Shown here in pieces: positions 24,644 to 32,986 of a stretch of 64,000 nucleotides of DNA. This DNA is from DATBLE01 sp036555585 (GTDB lineage Bacteria; Actinomycetota; Thermoleophilia; Gaiellales; Gaiellaceae): positions 1-64,000 of the forward strand of contig DATBLE010000050.1 of the NCBI GenBank assembly GCA_036555585.1, read 5' to 3'. Every line of letters begins with the position of its first letter. Within the stretch, counting starts at the first letter, position 1. The notes beneath the pieces were generated by a model. It made no database searches. It was not told the origin of the DNA and worked only from the letters and a program-made list of their open reading frames with translations. The position numbers were made by a program, and so were the translations under genes.

Positions 24644-25289
24644 GCTCGGCGGGCCGCTCACGCCCGACCGAGTGCGCGCCGAGGTCGGCGGTTCCGACGG
24701 CCTCCTCGAGGTCGTGTCGGCCGGGGACGCCGAGGCAGAGGTCCTGATCTGGAATCCGGACGGGTCGCTCGCCGAGATGTCCGGCAACGGGACGCGGATC
24801 GCGGCGCGCTGGCTCGCGGACCGGATCGGGGCCGACGCCGTGACGATTCGCGTGGGCGAGCGTGCCGTTCCCGCGACCGTGCTCTCGGCACAGGAGATCG
24901 AGCAGGAGCTGGGCCCCTACGAGGTCTATCCGCAGGAGCGGGTGGCGGGGCTGGCGGTGACGGCCGTCTCCGTCGGCAATCCGCACGCGGTCGTGGTCGG
25001 CGACCCCGACGACCTGCCGCTGATCGGCCCGCTGCTGGAGACGCATCCCCGGTTCCCGGAGCGGACGAACGTCCAGGTCGCGCGCGTCGACGCCCCCGGC
25101 GCCGTGACCGCGCGGGTCTGGGAACGCGGCGTCGGGGAGACACGCTCCTCGGGGACGAGCGCCGTCGCGGTGGCGGCTGCGACACACGGCGACGGGGTTG
25201 TCGTCGTCACCTTCCCCGGTGGTCCGTTGACCGTTTGCCTCGAGGCCGGGTCGGCCCGCCTGCGGGGCCCCGTCGAGCGAATCGACTGA
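24585..25289 (+). CDS. dapF: Diaminopimelate epimerase homologue lacking both catalytic Cys
   Basis: DapF-fold protein, 234 aa, shorter than the usual 270-280. DapF interconverts LL- and meso-diaminopimelate using two Cys as acid and base. The fold motifs are present: FSRWRAAGNEYLL, MSGNGTRIAARW, SVGNPHAVVVGD, PERTNVQVARVD, RVWERGVGETRSSGTSAVA. But the first catalytic Cys (GNGxRC) is Ile72 and the second (ETxxCGTG) is Ser189; I checked both codons, ATC at 24798 and TCG at 25149. The usual epimerase reaction is therefore doubtful. ATG 24585 restores the conserved FxxxxxxGN start but forces a 59-base overlap with miaA. It faces the dapD-dapC-dapE group. Confidence 0.85.
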   Translation: MTFSRWRAAGNEYLLAERAELGGPLTPDRVRAEVGGSDGLLEVVSAGDAEAEVLIWNPDGSLAEMSGNGTRIAARWLADRIGADAVTIRVGERAVPATVLSAQEIEQELGPYEVYPQERVAGLAVTAVSVGNPHAVVVGDPDDLPLIGPLLETHPRFPERTNVQVARVDAPGAVTARVWERGVGETRSSGTSAVAVAAATHGDGVVVVTFPGGPLTVCLEAGSARLRGPVERID

Positions 25290-25488
25290 CGCGCCGCTGC
25301 TGCTCCTGCTGCCGGCGCGCGATGCCGGCACCGAGAAACCGGCGCCGAACCGGCACAGTGGTGTCACACGAGCGTGGCTACGCTGGCAATCCCGCCTCGT
25401 AACCAGCCCCGGGTGGGTGGGGGTTAGAGACGGGACCTCGCCCCGGCACGACGCTGTCCTCGCGAGGCCCGGCCGGAAGGGGAGGTGC

Positions 25489-26274
25489 TCAGCTGCCGAT
25501 GCCGTACTCGCGCAGCGCGTCGTTCAGGGCGACCTTCAGGTCGGTCGACGCGTCGCGGCGCCCGATGATCAGCGCGCAGGCGAGCTGGTACGTGCCCGCG
25601 GGAAACTCCTTCGGCCGGGTTCCGGGGACGACGATCGAGCGCGGCGGGACGTAGCCGCGATGCTCGACCGGCTCGATGCCGGTAACGTCGATGATCGGCA
25701 CGGACGCCGTCAGGGACACGTTCGGCGCGAGCACCGCGCCCTCGCCGATCCGGACGCCCTCGGTGAGGATGCAGCGTGAGCCAATGAAGGCACCGTCCTC
25801 GACGATCACCGGGCGGGCGTTCACCGGCTCGAGCACGCCGCCGATCCCGACGCCGCCGGCGAGGTGCACGTCCGCCCCGATCTGGGCGCACGAGCCGACG
25901 GTAGCCCAGGTGTCGATCATCGTGCGCGGGCCGACCCAGGCGCCGATGTTCACGTAGCTCGGCATCATCACGACCCCCTCCGAGAGGAACGAGCCGTAGC
26001 GGGCGACCGCCGGCGGGACGACCCGGACCCCGAGGCCGGCGTACTCGCGCTTGAGCGGGATCTTGTCGTGGTACTCGAACGGGCCGAGCTCGATCGGCTC
26101 CATCTGCCGCTCGCGGAAGTAGTCGAGGATCGCGGCCTTCGCCTCCTCGTTGACGACCCAGTCGTCCCCCGAGCGCTCGGCGACCCGGATCTGGCCGCGG
26201 TCGAGAGCGGCAATCGTCTCCGCGGTCGAGCCCGTCAGAGCACGCCCTCCAGGATCGTCGCCGCGCGCTTGCAC
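25489..26274 (-). CDS. dapD: Tetrahydrodipicolinate N-succinyltransferase
   Basis: Succinylates tetrahydrodipicolinate in the succinylase branch to lysine and meso-DAP. The left-handed beta-helix hexapeptide core is clear (MMPSYVNIGAWVG, DTWATVGSCAQIG, GGVGIGGVLEP), with the VRVVPPAVARYGSF region before it. Only GTG 26274 gives a full N-terminus (ending LTGSTAETIAALDRGQIRVAE) at a normal 261 aa; it overlaps dapC by 40 bases. The longer open frame upstream to 26541 is the shadow of dapC. Product feeds DapC. Confidence 0.93.
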   Translation of the reverse strand: MQARGDDPGGRALTGSTAETIAALDRGQIRVAERSGDDWVVNEEAKAAILDYFRERQMEPIELGPFEYHDKIPLKREYAGLGVRVVPPAVARYGSFLSEGVVMMPSYVNIGAWVGPRTMIDTWATVGSCAQIGADVHLAGGVGIGGVLEPVNARPVIVEDGAFIGSRCILTEGVRIGEGAVLAPNVSLTASVPIIDVTGIEPVEHRGYVPPRSIVVPGTRPKEFPAGTYQLACALIIGRRDASTDLKVALNDALREYGIGS

Positions 26275-27377
26275 TCCTCGAGCGTCGGAACGAGCGCGAT
26301 CCTGATGTATCCCTCGCCGGATGCACCCAGGTACGAGCCGGGCGCCACCACGACGCCGTGGCGCAGCAGCCGCTCGGCGCACGCTTCCGAGGTCTCGTCG
26401 CCCGGCACCTCCACCCAGAGATACATGGTTGTCCGGCTGGCGGCGACGCGCCATCCCCTTCGCCCCAGGACGGGCAGGATGACGTCGCGCTTGCGGCGAT
26501 ACGCGGCCCGCGTCCGCTCGACGTGCGCCTCGTCGCTCCACGCGACGACGGATGCGCGCTGGACGAACTCCTGCGGCGCCGCCCCGGTCGACGGCCGGTA
26601 CGCCTTCAGGGCCGCGACCACCTCCGACGAGCCGGCGACGAAGCCGGACCGGTAGCCGGTCATCGACGAGCGCTTCGAGAGCGTCTGGAAGACGGCGACG
26701 TTCGAGCGGCCCTCGAGCTCGAGCGCGGAGCGCGGCGGCTCGTCGAACCAGAGCTCGCTGTACGCCTCGTCCGAGCAGAGCACGAAGTCGTGTTCACGGG
26801 CGAGCTCGGCCAGGCGCTCGTAGAACGTCAGGGGCGCGGTCGCGCCGGTCGGGTTGTTCGGGTAGTTGACCCAGAACAGCGCGACCCGGTCCCAATCGGC
26901 GGCGTCCTCCAGGTCGGGCAGGAAGCCGTTCGACTCCAGCAGCGGCAGCGCCTGCACGCGCGCGCCCGCGAAGGCCGCACCGCGGGCGGGCACCGGGTAC
27001 CCCGGCTCGGTGACGACGACCGTGTCCTTCCGCCCGTTCGGGTCGACGATCAGCTGCGCGAAGCTGAAGATCGCCTCCTTGCTCCCGTAAGTCGGGATCA
27101 CCTCGGCGTCGGGATCGAGCCGCGCCCCGAACCGCCGCTCGCACCAGCCCGCGATCGCCTGCCGCAGCTCGGCCAGGCCCTCCGCCTTCGGGTAGCCCAT
27201 CCGCTCGCGGAGGCCGTCGGCCAGCGCCCGGAGGATCAGCGGGTCGGTCGGCTCGCGCGGGTCGCCCTGGCCGAAGTCGACGATCTCGATCCCGGCTTCG
27301 GCCGCCTCGCGCTTCGCCTGCTCGATCCGGACGAACGGGTACGTGCCCTGGGCGGCGAGGACGGGGGAGACCTGCAT
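26235..27377 (-). CDS. dapC: Succinyldiaminopimelate aminotransferase
   Basis: PLP-dependent class I/II aminotransferase, 380 aa, converting N-succinyl-2-amino-6-ketopimelate to N-succinyl-LL-DAP. Visible motifs: IVDFGQGDPREPTDP near residue 32, YPNNPTGA near 169, SDEAYSELW near 200 and the PLP Lys in LSKRSSMTGYRSG near 233. The substrate is assigned from its place between dapD and dapE; on sequence alone it could be another small-amino-acid aminotransferase. ATG 27377 follows the dapE stop by 9 bases. Confidence 0.9.
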   Translation of the reverse strand: MQVSPVLAAQGTYPFVRIEQAKREAAEAGIEIVDFGQGDPREPTDPLILRALADGLRERMGYPKAEGLAELRQAIAGWCERRFGARLDPDAEVIPTYGSKEAIFSFAQLIVDPNGRKDTVVVTEPGYPVPARGAAFAGARVQALPLLESNGFLPDLEDAADWDRVALFWVNYPNNPTGATAPLTFYERLAELAREHDFVLCSDEAYSELWFDEPPRSALELEGRSNVAVFQTLSKRSSMTGYRSGFVAGSSEVVAALKAYRPSTGAAPQEFVQRASVVAWSDEAHVERTRAAYRRKRDVILPVLGRRGWRVAASRTTMYLWVEVPGDETSEACAERLLRHGVVVAPGSYLGASGEGYIRIALVPTLEECKRAATILEGVL

Positions 27378-27386
27378 GGCGAAACG

Positions 27387-28442
27387 CTAGACCATCGACC
27401 CTGACGCGAAGCGGCGGAGCACCTCGAACGTCCGCTCGAGCTCGGCGATCTCGACGCGCTCGTCGCGACGGTGCGCGTAGCGCGTCGCGCCGGGGCCGAA
27501 GTTGACCGCGTCGAGGCCCTGGCCCGCGAACTCGGCGACCGGCGTCCAGGCCTGCTTCGGCTCGAGCGCCAGCCCGCCGGCCTCCCGCAACCGCTCGACG
27601 AGGGGAGAGTCGGTCGCCACCCTGGCAGGAGGCGAGTTGGAGGTGATCTCGACGTCGCCGCCGACCAGCTCGCGCAGCCGCGTCTCGGCGTCCGCCGGCG
27701 TCCGGTTCGGCGCGTACCGGTAGTTGAGCCGGACCTCGACGCGATCGGGGACGACGTTGTCGGCGATCCCGCCCTCGATCCGGGTCGCGCTCAGCACCTC
27801 GACGAACGTCAGGCCGCCGACGTCGACCTCCACCGGCCGGCAGGCGACCACCGGCGCCAGGCCGCGGACGGCGACGTCGATCGCGTTCACGCCCTGCCAC
27901 GGGCGGGCCGAGTGGGCGCTCTCGCCGTGGAAGACGGCGGTCGCGCTCAGGTTGCCCAGACAGCCCGCGTGAATGGCGTTGTCGGTCGGCTCCAGCACGA
28001 CGACCAGGTCGGAGTCGAGCACGAGTGGCGCCTCTGCGAAGACCCGGGGCAGCGCGCTCTCCTCGGCCGGCAGCTCCTCGCGGACGAAGAACAGGAAGCC
28101 GAGGTCGCAGCCGAGCCCGGACGGCTCCGTCGTCGCCCAGCGGGCCAGCTCGACCATCACCGCGAGGCCGCCCTTCATGTCGCTCGCGCCGAGGCCGACC
28201 ACGCAGCCGTCCTCGAGGCGGCCGGGGATGTTCTCCTGGGCCGGAACCGTGTCGAGATGGCCCGCGAGCAGCACCAGCGGCCGGCCCGTTCGGGGAGTCC
28301 CGAACAGCAGCGCCTCCTCGGTCGCGTAGGTGAGCGGGAGGGACACCGCGTGGCGGACGTGCTCCAGGATGCGGCCCTCGTTCCGGCTCTGGGACGGGAT
28401 GTTCACGAGCTCCAGCGTGCGGCGGGCGAGGTCGGCAGTCAT
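27387..28442 (-). CDS. dapE: Succinyl-diaminopimelate desuccinylase
   Basis: M20-family zinc amidohydrolase, 351 aa, releasing succinate to give LL-DAP. First metal motif AGHLDTVP near residue 67, second metal site SDMKGG near 93, catalytic pair REELPAEES near 130, and a dimerisation domain with ESAHSARPWQGVNA. ATG 28442 is the first start before the helix DLARRTLELVNIPSQS. It heads the dapE-dapC-dapD unit. LL-DAP then requires an epimerase, which makes the Cys-less DapF homologue next door notable. Confidence 0.93.
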   Translation of the reverse strand: MTADLARRTLELVNIPSQSRNEGRILEHVRHAVSLPLTYATEEALLFGTPRTGRPLVLLAGHLDTVPAQENIPGRLEDGCVVGLGASDMKGGLAVMVELARWATTEPSGLGCDLGFLFFVREELPAEESALPRVFAEAPLVLDSDLVVVLEPTDNAIHAGCLGNLSATAVFHGESAHSARPWQGVNAIDVAVRGLAPVVACRPVEVDVGGLTFVEVLSATRIEGGIADNVVPDRVEVRLNYRYAPNRTPADAETRLRELVGGDVEITSNSPPARVATDSPLVERLREAGGLALEPKQAWTPVAEFAGQGLDAVNFGPGATRYAHRRDERVEIAELERTFEVLRRFASGSMV

Positions 28443-28565
28443 CCCGGGAGAGGTTAACCGCGTGCGAGCGAGGTGTAAGCGTCTCGCAAAGAGCCCGTTT
28501 TGCGGCCGCCGGTCGGGGAATCGACGTCTCGCAAGGCAACGCGAGCGACACGAAAGGGGTTGGGA

Positions 28566-29402
28566 ATGCGCACGAGAGAGAGAAGACGCTGGGCTGCCCT
28601 GGGGGCCGCCTTCGGCGCGGGGGTGGCCACGGTCGTCGTTGCCGCCCTGACGGCGTTCGTCACCTCGGGCGGCGCCGCCGGCACGGTGGCTCCGGACAAC
28701 ACGAACCCGCCGACGATCAGCGGGACGCCCGAGGAGGGCAGCACGCTCCACGCTACCCGCGGAACGTGGACGAACAGCCCGACCGACTACAACTACTACT
28801 GGCTCCGCTGCGACAAGAACGGCGGCAGCTGCGCGAACATCAACGGAGCCGGCGGCCAGCGTTCCTACAAGCTGACCTCGGCCGACGTCGGCAACACGGT
28901 CCGGTTCCGCGTCCGGGCGCAGAACGCCAGCGGAGCGACGAACGCAACGTCCGTCCCGACGGCGGTGATCACCAAGGCGACGCCGCCGACGCCGTCTCGG
29001 CCGACCGGCTGCCCGGCGAACGGCAATCCGGACCAGGTCAGCCAGATGTCGCTGCCGGCCAGGCTGATCATCGACCAGTTCCAGGCGCAGCCGTCGCCGG
29101 TCACCGGCGGAACGCAGTCGTTCGTGTTCCGCGTCCACGTGACGTCGACGTGCACCGGTCCGGTGCAGGGGGCGATCGTGTACGCGACGCCGACACCGTT
29201 CAACCAGTTCGGAGCGACCCAGAGCAACTCCGGCTCCGACGGCTGGGCGACGCTCACCTTCGACCGGCAGGCGAACTTCCCCGTGAACGGGAAGCAGCAG
29301 ATCCTCGCGATGTTCGTCCGCGCGAGCAAGCCGGGCGAGAGCACCCTCGCGGGCATCACGGGCTTCCGGCTCGTCAACGTGCCGGTGAGCCTGCACGGGT
29401 AG
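28566..29402 (+). CDS. Secreted protein with Ig-like module
   Basis: A 278-aa exported protein of unknown role. A Tat/Sec-like signal peptide (MRTRERRRWAALGAAFGAG, with hydrophobic core to about residue 34) is followed by an Ig-like module at about 45-120 with GTWTNSPTDYNYYWLRCDKN and LTSADVGNTVRFRVRAQN, a sequence type very common in surface proteins of Thermoleophilia. Residues 135-278 form a second beta-rich domain containing two Cys and an FVFRVHVTSTC segment. The start has an AAAGGGG ribosome-binding site. The 123-base gap to dapE shows no clear promoter. Confidence 0.75.
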   Translation: MRTRERRRWAALGAAFGAGVATVVVAALTAFVTSGGAAGTVAPDNTNPPTISGTPEEGSTLHATRGTWTNSPTDYNYYWLRCDKNGGSCANINGAGGQRSYKLTSADVGNTVRFRVRAQNASGATNATSVPTAVITKATPPTPSRPTGCPANGNPDQVSQMSLPARLIIDQFQAQPSPVTGGTQSFVFRVHVTSTCTGPVQGAIVYATPTPFNQFGATQSNSGSDGWATLTFDRQANFPVNGKQQILAMFVRASKPGESTLAGITGFRLVNVPVSLHG

Positions 29403-29408
29403 CACAAC

Positions 29409-29478
29409 GGAACCGGGGACAGGCCCAAGAAAAGGGCCTGTCCCTCTCTGTGCTCATCATCTGCCTGTCCCCGGTTCC
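29409..29478. repeat. GGGACAGG palindrome family, copy 1 (doublet)
   Basis: Outer 16-bp inverted repeat GGAACCGGGGACAGGC (29409-29424) / GCCTGTCCCCGGTTCC (29463-29478), enclosing an 11-bp hairpin GGGACAGGCCC (29416-29426), loop AAGAAAA, GGGCCTGTCCC (29434-29444). Read on the minus strand from 29460 it shares 24 bases exactly with the copy at 59395 and then continues into the same CCGGT-CCGT tail. It stands after the stop of the secreted-protein gene and just before hflX, where it may also terminate transcription. Confidence 0.75.
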
Positions 29479-29498
29479 TTTCCTCCCGAACGACGTGG

Positions 29499-29504
29499 GA
29501 TACT
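29499..29504 (+). promoter_or_regulatory. -10 box GATACT before hflX
   Basis: GATACT ends 7 bases before the GTG at 29512; placement fits the leaderless pattern seen elsewhere in the window. Weak by sequence alone. Confidence 0.35.
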
Positions 29505-29511
29505 TCGGGCC

Positions 29512-30795
29512 GTGACCCACCGCCAGCCCGATCCCGCCCCCGGGGCGGATCCGGAGCGTGGGCTCGTCGTCGCCGTCCTGCCCAAGGGAGCCGATTCCGG
29601 TGAGGAGCTCGCCGAGATCCGCGAGCTCGCGCGGACGGCAGGCGTCGATCCCGTCGCCACGCTCGTCCAGCCCCGGCAGCGTCCCGACCCGGCCACCTAC
29701 GTCGGTAAGGGGAAGCTCGAGGAGCTCAAGCACGCCTTCGCCGAGTCCGGAGCCGAGTCGCTGCTAGTCGACGACGAGCTCGCCCCCGGCCAGCAGCGCC
29801 GTCTCGAGAACCTGCTCCAGGCGCGCGTGGTCGACCGCACGCAGCTGATCCTCGACATCTTCGCCCAGCACGCCCGCAGCGCCGAGGGCAAGCTCCAGGT
29901 CGAGCTCGCGCAGCTCGAGTACAACCTGCCGCGCATGCGCGGGCTCTGGCAGCACCTCGAGCGGCTCGGGGGCGGGGTGGGCACGCGGGGCCCCGGCGAA
30001 TCCCAGCTGGAGACCGACCGCCGGCTGGCGCGGCGGCGCATCTCGCTGTTGAAAGACCGTCTGCAGGAGCTCGGCAAGCAGCGTGACACGCGCCGGAAGG
30101 CGCGCCGCCGGTCCGAGACGCCGACCATCGCGCTCGCCGGGTACACGAACGTCGGCAAGTCGACGCTCCTGAACGCGCTCACGGGTGCCGATGCGACGGT
30201 CGACGACCGGCTGTTCGAGACCCTCGACCCGACGACGCGCTCCTTCGAGCAGGACGGGCGCCGCTACCTCGTGACCGACACCGTCGGCTTCATCCGCCGA
30301 CTGCCGCACCAGCTGGTCGAAGGCTTCGCCGCCACCCTGGAGGAGACGCTCGTCGCCGACCTCGTCCTGCACGTCGCCGATGCGTCCGCGCCGGACGAGC
30401 GGCTGGACGAGCAGCTCCGCGCGGTCAACGCCGTCCTCGAGGAGATCGGCGCCGCCGAGCTGCCGGTCGAGCTCGTCCTGAACAAGGTCGACGCGGTGGA
30501 TGCGCTCCGCCGACGACGGCTCGCGAATCGCTTCCCGGGCGCAGTCCAGGTGTCGGCGCAAAGCGGGGAGGGGCTGGACGTCCTGCGTGCCCGGATCGCC
30601 GAGCTCTTCGCCCACCGCTTCGCGCTCGTCGAGCTGCTCGTGCCGTACTCGGAGGGGCGCATGCTCGCCGAGCTCTACGCGCTCGGACCGCCGATCGAGT
30701 CGCGGACCGACCGCGAGGACGGGGTCCTGATCCGCGCGCGACTGCCCGAGCGGGACGTCCGGCGCTTCGCGCGTTTTGTCGTGTCGGCGGCGTGA
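29512..30795 (+). CDS. hflX: GTPase HflX
   Basis: Ribosome-associated GTPase that splits stalled or heat-damaged 70S ribosomes. N-terminal HflX domain with PDPATYVGKGKLEEL near residue 61, a linker with GGVGTRGPGESQLETDRR, and the G domain: G1 GYTNVGKSTLLNAL near 210, G3 DTVGF near 260 and G4 NKVD near 324. Length 427 aa is normal. Its neighbourhood downstream of miaA/dapF genes is conserved in actinobacteria. Overlaps dut by 4 bases. Confidence 0.95.
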   Translation: MTHRQPDPAPGADPERGLVVAVLPKGADSGEELAEIRELARTAGVDPVATLVQPRQRPDPATYVGKGKLEELKHAFAESGAESLLVDDELAPGQQRRLENLLQARVVDRTQLILDIFAQHARSAEGKLQVELAQLEYNLPRMRGLWQHLERLGGGVGTRGPGESQLETDRRLARRRISLLKDRLQELGKQRDTRRKARRRSETPTIALAGYTNVGKSTLLNALTGADATVDDRLFETLDPTTRSFEQDGRRYLVTDTVGFIRRLPHQLVEGFAATLEETLVADLVLHVADASAPDERLDEQLRAVNAVLEEIGAAELPVELVLNKVDAVDALRRRRLANRFPGAVQVSAQSGEGLDVLRARIAELFAHRFALVELLVPYSEGRMLAELYALGPPIESRTDREDGVLIRARLPERDVRRFARFVVSAA

Positions 30796-31229
30796 TCGAG
30801 ATCCCGGTCACGCGCCTCCGCGAGGACGCCGCCTTGCCTTCGCGGGCCTATCCGGGCGACGCCGGTCTCGACCTCGTCGCCTGCGAGCGTCACGAGCTCG
30901 GCCCGGGGGAGCGCGCCCTCGTCGGAACCGGCATCGCGGTCGCCATCCCCGAGGGCCACGCCGGGCTCGTCACCCCGCGCTCCGGCCTGGCTGCGGATCA
31001 CGGAGTCACGATCGTGAACACGCCCGGTCTGGTCGACTCCGGCTACCGGGGGGAGCTGCGGGTGATCCTGCACAACACCGACCCGAGCCGGCCGTTCGTG
31101 GTCGAGCCGGGGATGCGGATCGCCCAGCTCGTCGTCGTCGCCGTGGCGCACGCGACGCCGAGCGAGGTGGAGGCGCTTCCGGCGAGCGAGCGCGGCGAGA
31201 GCGGCTTCGGCTCGTCGGGACACCGCTGA
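30792..31229 (+). CDS. dut: dUTP diphosphatase
   Basis: Trimeric dUTPase, 145 aa, hydrolysing dUTP to dUMP and PPi. The five family motifs can be followed: AGLDLVAC (1), PRSGLAADHG (2), GLVDSGYRGELRV (3), RIAQLVVV (4) and the C-terminal GFGSSGHR (5). GTG 30792 overlaps the hflX stop. A NUDIX hydrolase starts two bases after its stop, so this is a small nucleotide-cleansing operon. Confidence 0.95.
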   Translation: MIEIPVTRLREDAALPSRAYPGDAGLDLVACERHELGPGERALVGTGIAVAIPEGHAGLVTPRSGLAADHGVTIVNTPGLVDSGYRGELRVILHNTDPSRPFVVEPGMRIAQLVVVAVAHATPSEVEALPASERGESGFGSSGHR

Positions 31230-31230
31230 G

Positions 31231-31689
31231 ATGGGCATCGAGCCGCGCATCCGCGTCTCGGCGCTCCTCCGCTGGCGGGAGAGCGTCCTGCTCTGCCGGC
31301 ACGAGAAGCCCGACAAGGAGTACTGGCTGCTTCCGGGCGGCGGCGTGAACTCCGGCGAGTCGCTCGTCGACGCCCTGCGCCGCGAGCTGCTCGAGGAGGC
31401 CGGGATCGACGATCCCGTGCCGTTCGAGGGGCCGATCGCGATCGTGGACTCGATCTCGCCGCAGCGGGCGATGCGGGCGAAGCACGTCGTGCACATCATC
31501 TTCTCGGCCGATCTCGGCGGCCGTTCGCTCGAGGCTGTCACGTCGGCGGACGCCGCCGTGCGCGGGCATCGGCTGTTCACCCTGAGCGAGCTGGACGAGA
31601 TCGTCCTCCACCCGCCGATCCAGCGGTTCCTCGCCCGCTGGCAGCCGGGAGATCCGACCGTGTACCTCGGCCCGCTCTGGGCGCCCTAG
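31231..31689 (+). CDS. NUDIX hydrolase
   Basis: Pyrophosphohydrolase of 152 aa. The full NUDIX box is present, from GGGVNSGESLVDALRREL into LEEAGI (about residues 36-59), matching Gx5Ex7REUxEExGU. Family context suggests a house-cleaning or ADP-ribose/nucleotide-type substrate but nothing in the sequence fixes it. ATG 31231 follows the dut stop by one base. Its stop codon TAG forms the first bases of a long inverted repeat. Confidence 0.9.
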   Translation: MGIEPRIRVSALLRWRESVLLCRHEKPDKEYWLLPGGGVNSGESLVDALRRELLEEAGIDDPVPFEGPIAIVDSISPQRAMRAKHVVHIIFSADLGGRSLEAVTSADAAVRGHRLFTLSELDEIVLHPPIQRFLARWQPGDPTVYLGPLWAP

Positions 31690-31854
31690 ATGGCTGACCG
31701 GTAATTCGCGTGGCCGCGGGGAGGGTCTGCACCAAGCAGTGTGGTCGACTCGACCGGTGGCAAGGCTGGTGAGCCTTGGTGCCGGGCGAGGCGGCCGCAA
31801 TGCGCCGTGTGCAGGCCCCCATCCGCGGCTGGGTGGAATTGCCGGTCAGTCATC
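31689..31854 (+). other. Structured 166-nt intergenic element
   Basis: Fills the gap between two convergent genes. The outer stem pairs 31689-31707 with 31836-31854 (19 pairs, two of them G-T). An inner stem pairs GGGTCTGCAC (31723-31732) with GTGCAGGCCC (31809-31818, one G-T); CCGCGG occurs on both sides between the stems. Two hairpins fill the centre: GGTCG-ACT-CGACC (31743-31755) and CAAGGCT-GGTG-AGCCTTG (31761-31778). All three non-Watson-Crick pairs are G-U on the plus strand and would be A-C on the minus strand. It may be a plus-strand structured RNA, a bidirectional terminator, or a miniature inverted-repeat element. Confidence 0.65.
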
Positions 31855-31863
31855 CAGCAGCGG

Positions 31864-32928
31864 CTAGGAGCCGAGCTGCCGCGCGGCGAGCTCGGTCCCG
31901 AGCACCCGCGCGCGAATCTTCTCGAAGGCGGTCTCGCGCGCCGTGGAGGTGTCGTCGCCGAAGGGGGAGAAGCCGCAGTCGTCGGTCGTGCCGAGCTGCG
32001 CGAGCGGGACGTACTCGGCCGCTTCGAGGACGCGGTCACGCACCTCCTCCGGTGTCTCGACCGCCGGGTCGATGGGATCCGTCACGCCCACGTAGATCCG
32101 CCGGTCCGGCGTCAGGTGTGCCCTGACCGTCTCGAGCACGCCGGGCCGGTTCCGCTCGCCCGCCAGCTCGATGTAGAAGCTTCCCGCCTCGAGCTGGAAC
32201 AGCGTCGGCAGGAGGTCGTCGTAGTCGACGTCGGCGCTGTGCGTCGAGTCGATGTCGCCGCAGGGGCAGGTGTGGACGCCGATCCGTTGTCGCTCCGCGG
32301 CCGAGAAACGGCTCAGAACGGCGTTGTTCAGCTCGACGAAGTCGCGAAGGAGCTGTCCCGACGGATCGAGCTTGAGGGAGAGCCGTGCTTCGGTGAAGTC
32401 GATCTGGACGGTGTGCGCGCCGCGTTCGAGCGAGCGTCTGATGTCCGCCTCCGACTCGCGCAGGAGGTCGGCGATGAACGCCTCGCGCGGGTAGTCCGCG
32501 ATCCCGTCCGGCGGATACAGAAGGCTCAGCGCCGAGGCCGAGATCACCGCCTGCTTGACGGGGCGCGTCGCGTACCGCTGCGCCTCCTCGAGGAACGCGT
32601 CCGCGTACCTCCCGTAGTGGAAGGGGCCGCTCGTCAACCGCGGCAGCTGGCGCGTATGCCCGTCCGCGAAGGGGATCACGACGCCGTCGGCCGCCAGCTC
32701 CTCGAGCCCGTCCAGCGAGTAGGTGGCGAAGCTCGACTTCCGCTGCTCGCCGTCGGTGATCACGGGCGAGCCTGTCGCCTCGAAGCTCGCGATCGTGTCC
32801 TGAACGGCGTGGGCGTACAGGCGGTCGAGCTCCTCGGGCGAGAGCTCGCCGGCCGCGGCCGCCTGCATTCCCTCGATCAGCTCGAGGGGCCTGGGGATGC
32901 TCCCGATCGGCTCGGTCGGGATCGGCAT
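31864..32928 (-). CDS. MetE-like (cobalamin-independent methionine synthase C-domain) protein
   Basis: A 354-aa stand-alone relative of the catalytic domain of MetE. The zinc ligands are seen as HTCPCGD near residue 219, a Glu in SFYIELAGER near 251, and Cys in TDDCGFSP near 315. PVITDGEQRKSSF near residue 54 matches the family substrate region. The N-terminal half of full MetE, which helps bind folate polyglutamate, is absent; such core MetE proteins may take methyl groups from other donors. No corrinoid partner is visible here. The 58 bases to gatD lack a recognisable riboswitch. Confidence 0.82.
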   Translation of the reverse strand: MPIPTEPIGSIPRPLELIEGMQAAAAGELSPEELDRLYAHAVQDTIASFEATGSPVITDGEQRKSSFATYSLDGLEELAADGVVIPFADGHTRQLPRLTSGPFHYGRYADAFLEEAQRYATRPVKQAVISASALSLLYPPDGIADYPREAFIADLLRESEADIRRSLERGAHTVQIDFTEARLSLKLDPSGQLLRDFVELNNAVLSRFSAAERQRIGVHTCPCGDIDSTHSADVDYDDLLPTLFQLEAGSFYIELAGERNRPGVLETVRAHLTPDRRIYVGVTDPIDPAVETPEEVRDRVLEAAEYVPLAQLGTTDDCGFSPFGDDTSTARETAFEKIRARVLGTELAARQLGS

Positions 32929-32986
32929 GACGCCACCCTAAACCGTCCGGGAGCAGGCCGGACCGCAGCCGCGAGATCGGACGCTC

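Noticed and set aside
25290..25488. Possible small SRP RNA: the stretch AGGCCCGGCCGGAAGGGGAG resembles the AGGCCCGGAAGGGAG core
   Set aside because: The core is interrupted by two extra bases and the symmetric helix and flanking conserved bases of SRP RNA are not found; the likeness is probably chance in GC-rich sequence. I see no gene in this convergent gap.
26275..26541. Longer dapD reading frame from 26541
   Set aside because: The extra residues are the shifted shadow of dapC and match nothing in DapD; GTG 26274 gives a normal length.
29403..29511. Coding sequence in the gap before hflX
   Set aside because: The short frames there simply translate the palindromic repeat.
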